From an uncultured Clostridia bacterium (lineage in GTDB: Bacteria > Bacillota > Clostridia > UBA1381): DNA of 43,154 nt. Where the stretch lies: positions 1-43,154 of the forward strand of contig CAJFVT010000056.1 of assembly GCA_904420525.1 (NCBI GenBank), given 5' to 3'. The translations under genes and the position numbers were made by a program. Under the pieces are notes generated by a model. The model was not told the origin of the DNA, ran no database searches, and was given only the letters and a program-made list of their open reading frames with translations. This document shows positions 24,885 through 32,319 of the stretch, in pieces; the first letter of the stretch is position 1, and every line of letters starts with the position of its first letter.

Positions 24885-24931
24885 TAAAAAAAGCTGCGGT
24901 ACACGGAATAAAGATCCATGCCGCAGCTTTT
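24885..24931 (-). terminator. terminator of the spore-protein gene
   Basis: AAAAGCTGCGG (24889-24899) and CCGCAGCTTTT (24921-24931) make an 11-pair stem. On the minus strand it is followed by a T-rich tail. It lies 22 bases beyond the spore-protein stop. Confidence 0.85.
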
Positions 24932-24952
24932 CCGAAAAGAAAAATGTAAGAT

Positions 24953-25129
24953 TTACTTCATTTTCTTTTCGTACTCTTCAACCATCTTTTTGACCATGTG
25001 ACCGCCTACAGAGCCAGCCTGCTTTGAGGTAAGGTCACCATTGTAATTCTGATTGAGATCTACGCCCATTTCGCGCGCAGCTTCCATCTTGAACTGCTCA
25101 AGAGCAGCCTTTGAAGATTTCTTAGCCAT
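24953..25129 (-). CDS. alpha/beta-type small acid-soluble spore protein
   Basis: A 58-aa protein (MAKKSSKAALEQFKMEAARE start) that coats and protects DNA in dormant spores. It carries both family halves: helix 1 with LEQFKMEAAREMGVDL, then SKQAGSVGGHMVKKMVEEYE with the conserved GSVGGxMVKxMV core. The usual protease (GPR) site E-I/F-A reads E-A-A. AAGGAGGAG on the minus strand lies ten bases before the ATG. It sits 93 bases after recG in the same direction and ends at its own terminator; a forespore sigma-G promoter is expected in the gap but I could not assign one. This gene is the clearest sign that the organism forms spores. Confidence 0.95.
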   Translation of the reverse strand: MAKKSSKAALEQFKMEAAREMGVDLNQNYNGDLTSKQAGSVGGHMVKKMVEEYEKKMK

Positions 25130-25222
25130 GATATTTCTCCTCCTTATTTTTCGTGGGACTGTTTTCCCAACTATAGCTTTTACAATTAAGGAGAATATAT
25201 AACAGGTATATTTCGGAAACTG

Positions 25223-27253
25223 TCAGTTCATAATGATCTCATTTGAAAGCAGCTCACTGCATCTTTGCCTGAGCTGAGGATATCTGCCTAGTCCGTTGCT
25301 TATGATAAGCTTTGCAGCCTCCTGAGAAAGACGCAGTATATTCCGGTCCTCAAACAGGTTTGCGATCTTCATTTCCGGCAGCCCGTGCTGACGCGTGCCG
25401 AAAAAATCACCTGGACCGCGCAGCTTGAGATCCTGTTCGCTTATATAAAATCCATCGTTTGAAATACACATGGTATCCATACGCTTTTTTGTGATCTCGT
25501 TGTCGCTGTCGGTTATGAGTATGCAGTGCGCCTGATCTCCGCCCCTGCCTACCCTGCCGCGCAGCTGATGAAGCTGTGACAGCCCGAAGCGTTCCGCATT
25601 TTCTATCACCATTATATTTGAATTAGGCACATTGACTCCGACCTCGATAACGGTGGTCGCGACAAGCAGCTGGATGCTGCCGGAAACAAAGCTCTCCATT
25701 ACCTCGTCCTTGTCCTTGGCTTTCATTTTGCCGTGCATGAGACCTGTCCTTATATCAGGATAAGCCTCTGAAAGCTTGACGGCAAGCTCCTCGGCATTTT
25801 TCAGATCGCTGTTTTCCGTTTCGGCTACGAGAGGGCATACAACGTATGCCTGCATACCGCCGCGGATATTGTCAGCGACAAAATTATATACTCTTTTTCG
25901 CATACTGCCGCCTACAGAATAGGTTTTAACCGGCTTTCTGCCTGGCGGAAGCTCATCGATCACGGATATATCGAGATCGCCGTAAAGTATAAGAGCAAGC
26001 GTACGCGGTATAGGAGTAGCTGACATTATCAGCATATGCGGATCTGAGCCCTTTGCAAGCAGCTTGGCGCGCTGCTCAACGCCGAAACGGTGCTGCTCGT
26101 CCGCAACAACAAATCCGAGCCGGTCAAATTCAACGCTGTCCTGGATAAGAGCATGTGTTCCTATAACCACATCCGCAGTCCCGGAGGATATGGATCCGAG
26201 CACAGCGCGTTTTTCCTTCGCGCTCATGCTGCCTATGAGCAGAACAACGCTTATTTCGCTTTTTTCAAACATTTTTGAAAGCGATTCGTAATGCTGGCGT
26301 GCGAGTATCTCTGTGGGCGCCATCATTGCGGTCTGATACCCGTTTTTTACTGCCATATAAATAGCAGCGGCGGCAACGGCCGTTTTTCCGGAGCCGACGT
26401 CACCCTGAACCAGTCTGTTCATTTGTCTGCCGGATCTGCAGTCACGGCATATCTCATTTATCGTGCGCTTCTGCGCGCCTGTAAGCTCGAACGTCAGCGT
26501 ATCGGTAAAGCTGCGTATACATTTCACATCATCAAAAACAATGCCGGTATTGGATCGGCTCTTGTCCTTTCGTTCATTCAGAGCAAGCTGAAGTATAAGC
26601 AGCTCTTCAAAAACAAATCGCTCGCGTGCTATATTATAGCTCTCAAAATCGGACGGAAAATGTATATTCTGCATTGCAAAATTTATCTCGGCTATTTTGT
26701 ACCGGTTTCTTATCTCATCAGGGATATATTCCTCAAGTCTGCCGGCCTCCTTGAGCGCAAGCTCCATAGCCGATTGCACTATTTTCTGCGAAAGTCCCTT
26801 TGACAGCGGGTATATAGGGATGATCTTGCCCATAAATCTTTCGCTTCCGGCTTTTTCGTATACGGGTGCAACGATCTGGAGCCGTCCCTGCTTGGAACGT
26901 GATATTTTTCCGAAAAAAATGTATTTCTCTCCCTCGCGGAAATTATTTTTTACATATTTGTTGTTGTACCATATAAGGCTTATCATCCCTGACTCGTCAA
27001 AGACCTGCATGGATGAAATGAGCATATTCCGCCGCACATACCGGTCTGTCGGTAAATTATAGACCGCCGCGCATATGCATACCGTTTCGCCCTCGATACA
27101 TTCGGAGATCTGTTTTATCTTAGAACGGTCCTCATAAGAGCGCGGAAAAAAATACAGCAGATCACGGACCGTGCCAATGCCCTTTGCGGCGAATTCGGCG
27201 GCTCGTTTTTCGCCGACGCCCTTTAGATATCTGATAGGAGAATAGAGTCCCAT
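25223..27253 (-). CDS. recG: ATP-dependent DNA helicase RecG
   Basis: Branch-migration helicase that remodels stalled forks and Holliday junctions. 676 aa, normal for RecG. Domains: N-terminal OB-fold wedge (about 10-200, with YLKGVGEKRAAEF and YFFPRSYEDRS), helicase lobe 1 with Walker A GDVGSGKTAVA and the DEQHRFG box, lobe 2 with TTVIEVGVNVPN and QLRGRVGRG, and the C-terminal RGPGDFFGTRQHGLP (TRG hook). ATG 27253 is preferred to 27277: GGGAAGG precedes it and it leaves a one-base gap to the previous gene. Last gene of the cca/xer/asp23/recG operon. RecG following an Asp23 gene is a common Clostridia order. Confidence 0.97.
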   Translation of the reverse strand: MGLYSPIRYLKGVGEKRAAEFAAKGIGTVRDLLYFFPRSYEDRSKIKQISECIEGETVCICAAVYNLPTDRYVRRNMLISSMQVFDESGMISLIWYNNKYVKNNFREGEKYIFFGKISRSKQGRLQIVAPVYEKAGSERFMGKIIPIYPLSKGLSQKIVQSAMELALKEAGRLEEYIPDEIRNRYKIAEINFAMQNIHFPSDFESYNIARERFVFEELLILQLALNERKDKSRSNTGIVFDDVKCIRSFTDTLTFELTGAQKRTINEICRDCRSGRQMNRLVQGDVGSGKTAVAAAAIYMAVKNGYQTAMMAPTEILARQHYESLSKMFEKSEISVVLLIGSMSAKEKRAVLGSISSGTADVVIGTHALIQDSVEFDRLGFVVADEQHRFGVEQRAKLLAKGSDPHMLIMSATPIPRTLALILYGDLDISVIDELPPGRKPVKTYSVGGSMRKRVYNFVADNIRGGMQAYVVCPLVAETENSDLKNAEELAVKLSEAYPDIRTGLMHGKMKAKDKDEVMESFVSGSIQLLVATTVIEVGVNVPNSNIMVIENAERFGLSQLHQLRGRVGRGGDQAHCILITDSDNEITKKRMDTMCISNDGFYISEQDLKLRGPGDFFGTRQHGLPEMKIANLFEDRNILRLSQEAAKLIISNGLGRYPQLRQRCSELLSNEIIMN

Positions 27254-27254
27254 T

Positions 27255-27611
27255 TCAGCGCCTTCCCGGAACGTCAACGCCCTCGACGCGGACGATGACG
27301 CGGCTGACCGGTATCCCCATATTCTCCTGAAGCTCGCTGCGAACCTCCGAGGAGATCTTTTTGCATACCTCGCCCGCGTTTATCCCGTAGCGGCATATAA
27401 CATATATCTCGATCATAAACCCGTCCTCGGTCTTATTGAAATATACTCCCTTTGTACCGCCGGAGCCTAAAAAGATGCGGGTGATATCTCCGCGTCTGCT
27501 TTTCTCCGCCATCCTTACAATTCCGTCGGTGTTTTTTGTTATATATTCTACTGTCTGCATAGCCGCCTTTTGTGAAACGGTAACTGTGCCGAGATCCTTT
27601 TCGTGCTTCAT
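27255..27611 (-). CDS. Asp23/Gls24-family envelope stress protein
   Basis: Small (118 aa) protein of the Asp23 (DUF322) family. These proteins sit at the membrane or act in envelope homeostasis; the mechanism is poorly known. Seen: LGTVTVSQKAAMQTVEYITKNTDGIVRMA at the start, a central GTKGVYFNKTEDGFMIEIYVICRYGINAGEV, and a final VSRVIVRVEGVDV, all typical. It has a good ribosome site (AAAGGAG) and lies between the recombinase (40-base gap) and recG (1-base gap), so it is co-transcribed with them. Confidence 0.93.
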   Translation of the reverse strand: MKHEKDLGTVTVSQKAAMQTVEYITKNTDGIVRMAEKSRRGDITRIFLGSGGTKGVYFNKTEDGFMIEIYVICRYGINAGEVCKKISSEVRSELQENMGIPVSRVIVRVEGVDVPGRR

Positions 27612-27651
27612 GGCGTTCTCCTTTCCGTATACGGATATGGAGGTATAACGG

Positions 27652-28707
27652 TCAGCTGTTCTCGCTGCCCATTATATCGAAATTCCGCATAACTTCCTTA
27701 CGTTTTTCTATTGCGTACTGTGTATAGTACCGGTGCGTTACTTCAATGTTCCTGTGTCCCATAAGCTCTGCTACCATTTTTATATCCACTCCGTCCGCTA
27801 TCATGTTGCAGGCGAAGGTTCGCCTTAACGCGTGCGGATGCATCTTGTCTGGATCGGTTATTCCGGCAGCTATACAGTATGTCTTAAGATTTTTTTCTAC
27901 CGACTGCGGGCTGAGCCGTTTTCCGTTCCGGCTTATAAAAAGCGCGTCCTTGTCCTTGACGTTCTCCATTTTGAGCCGCTCCTCCATATATTTGAGCATT
28001 TCATTTTCAACCTGCAGCGGCATGAATATTTCCTGCTGGCTTCCTCCCTTGCGTGTGACTATAAAGGAGGAGGATTCAAAATCCACATCGTTTATATCCA
28101 GATTTACTATCTCGCTTACACGGCAGCCTGTTCCGAGATATGCGGTAAACAGCGCGATATCGCGCTGCTTCCTGTTCAGGTATGAGGCGCGGCTGCGGCC
28201 GGTAAAATAATTTTCGCCCTCGTACAGAACGTCTATCAGATTGACAGTGTCCTGCGTGGTAAGAGGACGCTTCATTTTCTGATGAAGCTTCTTGAAGTCG
28301 AGCTTATCGGTTATGTTGTGGTCGATATAGTCATTTTTATAGAGATACATATATAGTCCGCGTATACCGGAAAGCTTTCGGTTGATACCGAACTCGCCGT
28401 TGCGTCGTATCCTTTTTATTTTCTTCCCGGATGCGGTTATATATTCGCTCTCATATTCGCGAAGATATGCTTTAAAGCCATTGAGATCACGCAGAGTGAC
28501 CTCTCCCAGCTGCTCCGGAGTGAAATCCTCTATTGCTTCAACGCTGCGGAACTTAAACCGGCGCAGATATTCAAGAAATGTCTTTATGTCAAGGCTGTAT
28601 CCGATCTGCGTATTTACGCTCTCTCCGTCATATGCGATCTCTATATAGTCAAACACGAAATCGGGCAGCTTGGTCAGTATTTTTGTAAGATCTATATATT
28701 TGCTCAT
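27652..28707 (-). CDS. tyrosine recombinase, XerS/XerC-like
   Basis: Site-specific recombinase, 351 aa. The N-terminal core-binding domain begins LTKLPDFVFDYIEIAYDGESVNTQIGYSLDIKTFLEYLR, then KDFTPEQL-type helices. The catalytic domain shows the tyrosine recombinase residues: Arg in GTGCRVSEI, Lys in VTRKGG, HALRRTF, LMGHRNIEVTHRYY with the nucleophile Tyr in RYY. The longer N-terminus that starts 'LP.FV.DY' and the length near 350 aa resemble the single-recombinase XerS of streptococci, not 300-aa XerC/D. It overlaps cca by four bases (ATGA), so it is a housekeeping operon gene and not a phage integrase. Probable job: chromosome dimer resolution at dif. Confidence 0.85.
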   Translation of the reverse strand: MSKYIDLTKILTKLPDFVFDYIEIAYDGESVNTQIGYSLDIKTFLEYLRRFKFRSVEAIEDFTPEQLGEVTLRDLNGFKAYLREYESEYITASGKKIKRIRRNGEFGINRKLSGIRGLYMYLYKNDYIDHNITDKLDFKKLHQKMKRPLTTQDTVNLIDVLYEGENYFTGRSRASYLNRKQRDIALFTAYLGTGCRVSEIVNLDINDVDFESSSFIVTRKGGSQQEIFMPLQVENEMLKYMEERLKMENVKDKDALFISRNGKRLSPQSVEKNLKTYCIAAGITDPDKMHPHALRRTFACNMIADGVDIKMVAELMGHRNIEVTHRYYTQYAIEKRKEVMRNFDIMGSENS

Positions 28708-30047
28708 TTGAATTTTTTCCTTTTCATTTCGGCAGCCCTGCGGATCAGGCGGCTGCGCGTGTTCAGCTCAGGATTTATTATCACCTCATCAAGCAGCGCT
28801 CTGAGCGTGTCGCCTATCTCACGGCCCTGTCTGTAGCCGACTTTCATGAGATCTGATCCGTTAACAACGAGATCCGAGATCCTATAGGGCTGATTTGACG
28901 CTATTACCTGTCTGTATATGGCAAGCGCACTGTCTATACGCCTGAGCTTTTCAGGATAGTGCTTCGGGCTTTTCGCCAGATTATCCGCTTTCTGGAGCAG
29001 CATCAGTTTTTTGAACAGCTCATCTCCTGTTTTTGACATCATTCTTTTTACAGCTGTAAATGTAGGCTCTACTCTGTAATCATGGTTTTCAACAAGAAGC
29101 GTAATATCGCGGATCGAAGCGGAATCCATATGGAGCTTGTACAGAACGTCCATTGCTATCCTGCGGCTTTCGCGGTGGTGTCCGTAAAAGTGGATTATGC
29201 CGTTAGCGTCCGTAGACGGACAGCAGGGTTTTCCGGTATCGTGCAGCAGTGCGGCCCACCGCAGCACCAGATCGGGCGGTGTGTTTTTCACAGTCTGCAT
29301 GATGTGCTCGCCTACATCGTATATATGATATTTATTGCGCTGCGGTTCGCCGAAGCATCTGTCGAGCTGCGGGATGATAAATTTGAGCAGTCCAAGCCTG
29401 TGCAGGTCGCGTATGTAGTCCGGATGCTCCGAGAGCAGGATCTTGTTAAGCTCTTCGAGGATACGTTCACGGCTGACCTTTTTTATCAGAACTGCATATT
29501 TCCGTATCGCGCGCTCGGTATCTGGCGACATATCGAAATCGAGCGTTGAATGGAACCGTACGGCACGCAGCATCCTGAGCGCGTCCTCTGTAAACCTTTT
29601 CTCCGGATCGCCCACACATTTTATAACACGGTTCCTTATATCATCCATGCCGCCGAAAAGATCCAGAACACCGGTTTCCGGACTGTACATCATTGCATTG
29701 ATGGTGAAATCGCGGCGCATGCAGTCCTCACGCACATCCGTAACGAATTCGACCTTTTCGGGGTGACGTCCGTCGCAGTATTCGCCTTCGCGGCGGAAAG
29801 AGGTCACTTCATAGCCGGTCTTGTTATATACGACTGTAACGGTGCCGTGCTTTATTCCGGTGTCGATAGTACGGCTGAATATGCGCTTGATCTCGTCAGG
29901 CGGCGCGCTTGAAGCTATGTCGTAATCGTGCGGCGTTTTGCCCATGATAATATCGCGTACAGCGCCGCCTGCTATATATGCTTCATATCCAGCGTTGTTT
30001 ATTTTTTCTATGACAGATAAAGCGCCTCTGTCAGCTTTAAACTGCAT
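28704..30047 (-). CDS. cca: CCA tRNA nucleotidyltransferase with HD domain
   Basis: Adds or repairs the 3' CCA of tRNAs. 447 aa. Class II nucleotidyltransferase head: YIAGGAVRDIIMG, HDYDIASSA (metal DxD), RREGEYCDGRHPE, RRDFTINAMMY, then RFTEDALRMLRAVRFHS (RNA-binding flexible loop). A C-terminal HD phosphohydrolase-like domain with LLHDTGKP and ENHDYR is present. ATG 30047 is used in place of the GTG nine bases upstream, since purine-rich GGTGGGAAGC lies before it. First gene of the minus-strand operon, under the promoter at 30087-30115. Many tRNAs, including the Asn tRNA here, already encode CCA, so repair may be the main role. Confidence 0.96.
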   Translation of the reverse strand: MQFKADRGALSVIEKINNAGYEAYIAGGAVRDIIMGKTPHDYDIASSAPPDEIKRIFSRTIDTGIKHGTVTVVYNKTGYEVTSFRREGEYCDGRHPEKVEFVTDVREDCMRRDFTINAMMYSPETGVLDLFGGMDDIRNRVIKCVGDPEKRFTEDALRMLRAVRFHSTLDFDMSPDTERAIRKYAVLIKKVSRERILEELNKILLSEHPDYIRDLHRLGLLKFIIPQLDRCFGEPQRNKYHIYDVGEHIMQTVKNTPPDLVLRWAALLHDTGKPCCPSTDANGIIHFYGHHRESRRIAMDVLYKLHMDSASIRDITLLVENHDYRVEPTFTAVKRMMSKTGDELFKKLMLLQKADNLAKSPKHYPEKLRRIDSALAIYRQVIASNQPYRISDLVVNGSDLMKVGYRQGREIGDTLRALLDEVIINPELNTRSRLIRRAAEMKRKKFK

Positions 30048-30086
30048 GCTTCCCACCGCCTTTCATTAAGCTTTTGTATATAAGTC

Positions 30087-30115
30087 ATTTTATCACAAAA
30101 CAGAGCTTAGGTCAA
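30087..30115 (-). promoter_or_regulatory. promoter of the cca-xer-asp23-recG operon
   Basis: On the minus strand TTGACC (30115-30110), 17 bp, TAAAAT (30092-30087), with TGA directly before the -10. Its -35 shares an 8-bp inverted repeat (GTCAATAT / ATATTGAC) with the divergent promoter at 30159. Confidence 0.72.
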
Positions 30116-30158
30116 TATAAATGTCGGAGATTATAATGGCGCTTTTTATTTCTCAATA

Positions 30159-30187
30159 TTGACATTTGAAGCGTTTTGTTGTATTAT
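30159..30187 (+). promoter_or_regulatory. promoter of the hydrogenase gene
   Basis: TTGACA (30159-30164), 17 bp, TATTAT (30182-30187). It is followed by a leader of about 100 bases with stem-loops. Confidence 0.8.
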
Positions 30188-30206
30188 ATTTATAGGGAAA
30201 TATGCA

Positions 30207-30265
30207 GGAAACACAGAGCAGTCGGCACGTTGATCTTAACGTGTTCTATAAGGGTCCGTGTTTCC
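30207..30265 (+). other. structured leader RNA before the hydrogenase
   Basis: Two nested stems can be drawn: outer GGAAACAC (30207-30214) with GTGTTTCC (30258-30265), and inner CACGTT (30226-30231) with AACGTG (30238-30243). Two copies of CTATAAGGG follow or overlap (about 30246 and 30274), the second being at the ribosome site. Both stems lie in the transcribed leader. It fits a regulatory 5' element, but matches no class I recognise. Confidence 0.5.
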
Positions 30266-30292
30266 GAAAACAACTATAAGGGGAATTGAATA

Positions 30293-31780
30293 ATGAAACG
30301 AGATGATATCAGATTTGAGCTTAAGCATGAGGTGCTTAAGGAAGTAGCAGAAAATGAATTCAACGGAACACTGAACCGTGAAACGATTGACAGGATCCCG
30401 TTCAATATCATTCCGGGAATAACTCCGCGTTTCCGCTGCTGTGTGTATAAGGAGCGCGAAATAATCCGTCAGCGTGTAAGGCTCGCTATGGGAGAGCCTC
30501 CGATACCGGAGCATAATGTTGAAAATCTTGCTGTAAATAAGCATGTTGTTCAGATCATACCGGCTGCCTGCGAGGGATGTCCGATCAATCGCTTCCAGGT
30601 AACTGAGAATTGCCAGAACTGTATGCAGAAGGCTTGTCAGAAGGCCTGCGCCTTTGGAGCTATAAGCATAACGCCGAAGGGCGCGTATATCGATCAGTCC
30701 AAGTGCCGTGAGTGCGGAAGGTGTGCGGAGGCTTGTCCGTATCATGCTATTGCGGATCTCATGCGTCCGTGCAAGAGGAGCTGTGAGGTAAACGCCATAT
30801 CGATCGGCGGAGACAGACTTGCCTCGATCGACAATAAGAAGTGCATTGCCTGCGGACACTGCGCTGTGGCGTGTCCTTTCGGAGCTATATCTGATATTTC
30901 ATACATAACTCATGTTATAAAGGAGATAAAGGATCCCAACCGTGTAACGGTCGCTATCCCGGCTCCGGCAGCGGAAGGGCAGTTCGGCCCTAACGCAACG
31001 ATAGGAAGATTAAAGACTGCGCTTAAGAAGCTGGGCTTTGACTATGTTTACGAGGTCGCTCTCGGCGGTGATCTTGTTTCGATGAACGAGGCAAAGGAGC
31101 TTATAGAAAGGAAGAGCGAGGGCAAAAAGATGACTACCTCCTGCTGTCCTGCGTTTGTAAATCTGATAAGAAAGCATTATCCGGAGCTTATGGAGTATGT
31201 TTCCACGACAGTATCGCCGATGCAGGCTAATGTGAGATATATCCAGGAGAAGCATCCGGGCGCATATATAGTGTTTATAGGACCATGTATCGCGAAAAAA
31301 TTTGAGGCTGAGATGATGGAGGCGCCAGACGCTGTAATGACCTTTGAGGAGCTTAACGCAGTGTTTGACGCAAGACGCATAGATCCTTCGGAGTGTGAGG
31401 AGGACATAGTTCCGGATGCAACCTCATATGGACGCCGTTTCTCGGCTTCGGGCGGAGTTGCTCAGTCGGTCATAAAGGCGGCAAAGGAGAACGGCTGTAT
31501 GGATGTAACGGCAAAGCCGTGCTCCGGTGTCAAGGAATGTAAGGTCGCTCTCGCTATGCTCAAGGTCGGCAAGCTGACTGAGGATATAATCGAGGGAATG
31601 GCATGCGATGGCGGCTGTATCGCAGGTCCCGGCTCTATCAGCGCACTGCCGCAGCTCAAGGCGGCACGCCTGAAGAAGATAAAGGGCAAGGATGAAGATT
31701 CCATAACAGACATGCTCACACATATGGACGCTAATGATGTCGATATGGTAAGAACGAGCTTCGATATGCCGGTGAAATGA
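30293..31780 (+). CDS. monomeric [FeFe] hydrogenase (group B-like)
   Basis: Cytoplasmic iron-iron hydrogenase, probably exchanging electrons with ferredoxin to make or sense H2. 495 aa. N-terminal third is cysteine-rich: an unusual CEGCPINRF/CQNCMQKACQKAC cluster-binding region, then two ferredoxin-type sets (CRECGRCAEACP and CIACGHCAVACP). The H-cluster domain shows TSCCPAF (Cys284, Cys285), GPCIAKKFE (Cys332) and MACDGGCIAGPG (Cys438, Cys442). Compared with the group A motifs (TSCCPxW, MPCxxKxxE, MxCxxGCxxGGG) the Trp, Met and one Gly are changed, a set I associate with group B enzymes such as C. pasteurianum CpIII. The HydEFG maturases are not here. AAGGGG precedes the ATG; monocistronic, ending at a terminator. 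Confidence 0.9.
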   Translation: MKRDDIRFELKHEVLKEVAENEFNGTLNRETIDRIPFNIIPGITPRFRCCVYKEREIIRQRVRLAMGEPPIPEHNVENLAVNKHVVQIIPAACEGCPINRFQVTENCQNCMQKACQKACAFGAISITPKGAYIDQSKCRECGRCAEACPYHAIADLMRPCKRSCEVNAISIGGDRLASIDNKKCIACGHCAVACPFGAISDISYITHVIKEIKDPNRVTVAIPAPAAEGQFGPNATIGRLKTALKKLGFDYVYEVALGGDLVSMNEAKELIERKSEGKKMTTSCCPAFVNLIRKHYPELMEYVSTTVSPMQANVRYIQEKHPGAYIVFIGPCIAKKFEAEMMEAPDAVMTFEELNAVFDARRIDPSECEEDIVPDATSYGRRFSASGGVAQSVIKAAKENGCMDVTAKPCSGVKECKVALAMLKVGKLTEDIIEGMACDGGCIAGPGSISALPQLKAARLKKIKGKDEDSITDMLTHMDANDVDMVRTSFDMPVK

Positions 31781-31805
31781 TGAAAATGAAATAATAAAGT
31801 ATTTC

Positions 31806-31855
31806 GATCCTGCGCAATGCGGCGGTATACGCTGTGTTATGCAGGATTTTTTTTA
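31806..31855 (+). terminator. terminator of the hydrogenase gene
   Basis: ATCCTGC (31807-31813) and GCAGGAT (31841-31847) form the stem base, with additional imperfect pairing inside, followed by a T8 run. Confidence 0.85.
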
Positions 31856-31862
31856 ATACCTC

Positions 31863-31911
31863 TTGACAAGAAGACAATTGTCGAGTATAATAAATATATA
31901 AGACAAATGTA
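31863..31911 (+). promoter_or_regulatory. consensus promoter with two dyads, probable BlaI-type operators
   Basis: TTGACA (31863-31868), 17 bp, TATAAT (31886-31891). Inside the spacer is the perfect palindrome GACAATTGTC (31873-31882), and after the -10 a related half-perfect dyad GACAAATGTA (31902-31911). BlaI/MecI repressors bind ACAnnTGT-type dyads in their own promoters, so autorepression by the next gene is likely. Confidence 0.75.
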
Positions 31912-31935
31912 GAATGAAGAGAGGTGAAGAGTATC

Positions 31936-32319
31936 ATGAAAAACAGACTTCCGGAAAGCGAGCTTGAGGTCATGCAGGTAATATGGGAGGCGGGAAAAGC
32001 AGTGAATACCGACTATATATTACCAAGGCTCAAACGAAGCTGGACGCGGCAGACGGTCCTGAAGCTTCTGTCAAGACTGGAGGAGAGAGGTTTTGTTTCG
32101 TATTACAGGGATGGGAAATTCAAGATGTACACGCCGTCAGTGGAAAGGGAGGAATATCTTGAGGCTGAAAGCAGATCCTTCCTTAGCAGGATGCATTTCG
32201 GCTCGGTAAAAAATCTGGTGGCTGCTCTTTATAACGGAAGCGCGCTTTCCGACAGTGACCTGGCAGAGCTTGAGGAATATATAAGGGAAAAAAGAGAGGG
32301 GATGGATAAGGATGCTTAA
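31936..32319 (+). CDS. BlaI/MecI/CopY-family transcriptional repressor
   Basis: Winged-helix repressor of 127 aa. Residues 1-75 are the DNA-binding domain (LPESELEVMQVIWEAGKAVNTDYILPRL, SWTRQTVLKLLSRLEERGFVSYYRDGKFKMYTP). The C-terminal dimer helix follows, with the EYLEAESRSFLSRMHFG region where BlaI proteins are cleaved by their protease partner. ATG 31936 is used, after GAGAGGTG; a GTG four codons upstream is in frame but overlaps the ribosome site. It overlaps the M56 peptidase gene by eight bases. Its operators are probably the dyads at 31873 and 31902. The target beyond autoregulation is unknown; no beta-lactamase gene is in the window. Confidence 0.93.
   Translation: MKNRLPESELEVMQVIWEAGKAVNTDYILPRLKRSWTRQTVLKLLSRLEERGFVSYYRDGKFKMYTPSVEREEYLEAESRSFLSRMHFGSVKNLVAALYNGSALSDSDLAELEEYIREKREGMDKDA

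Noticed and set aside
25150-25175. GGGA/TCCC hairpin between recG and the spore-protein gene as a terminator
   Set aside because: Stem is short and has no T run on the minus strand; read-through or a sporulation promoter in the gap remain open.
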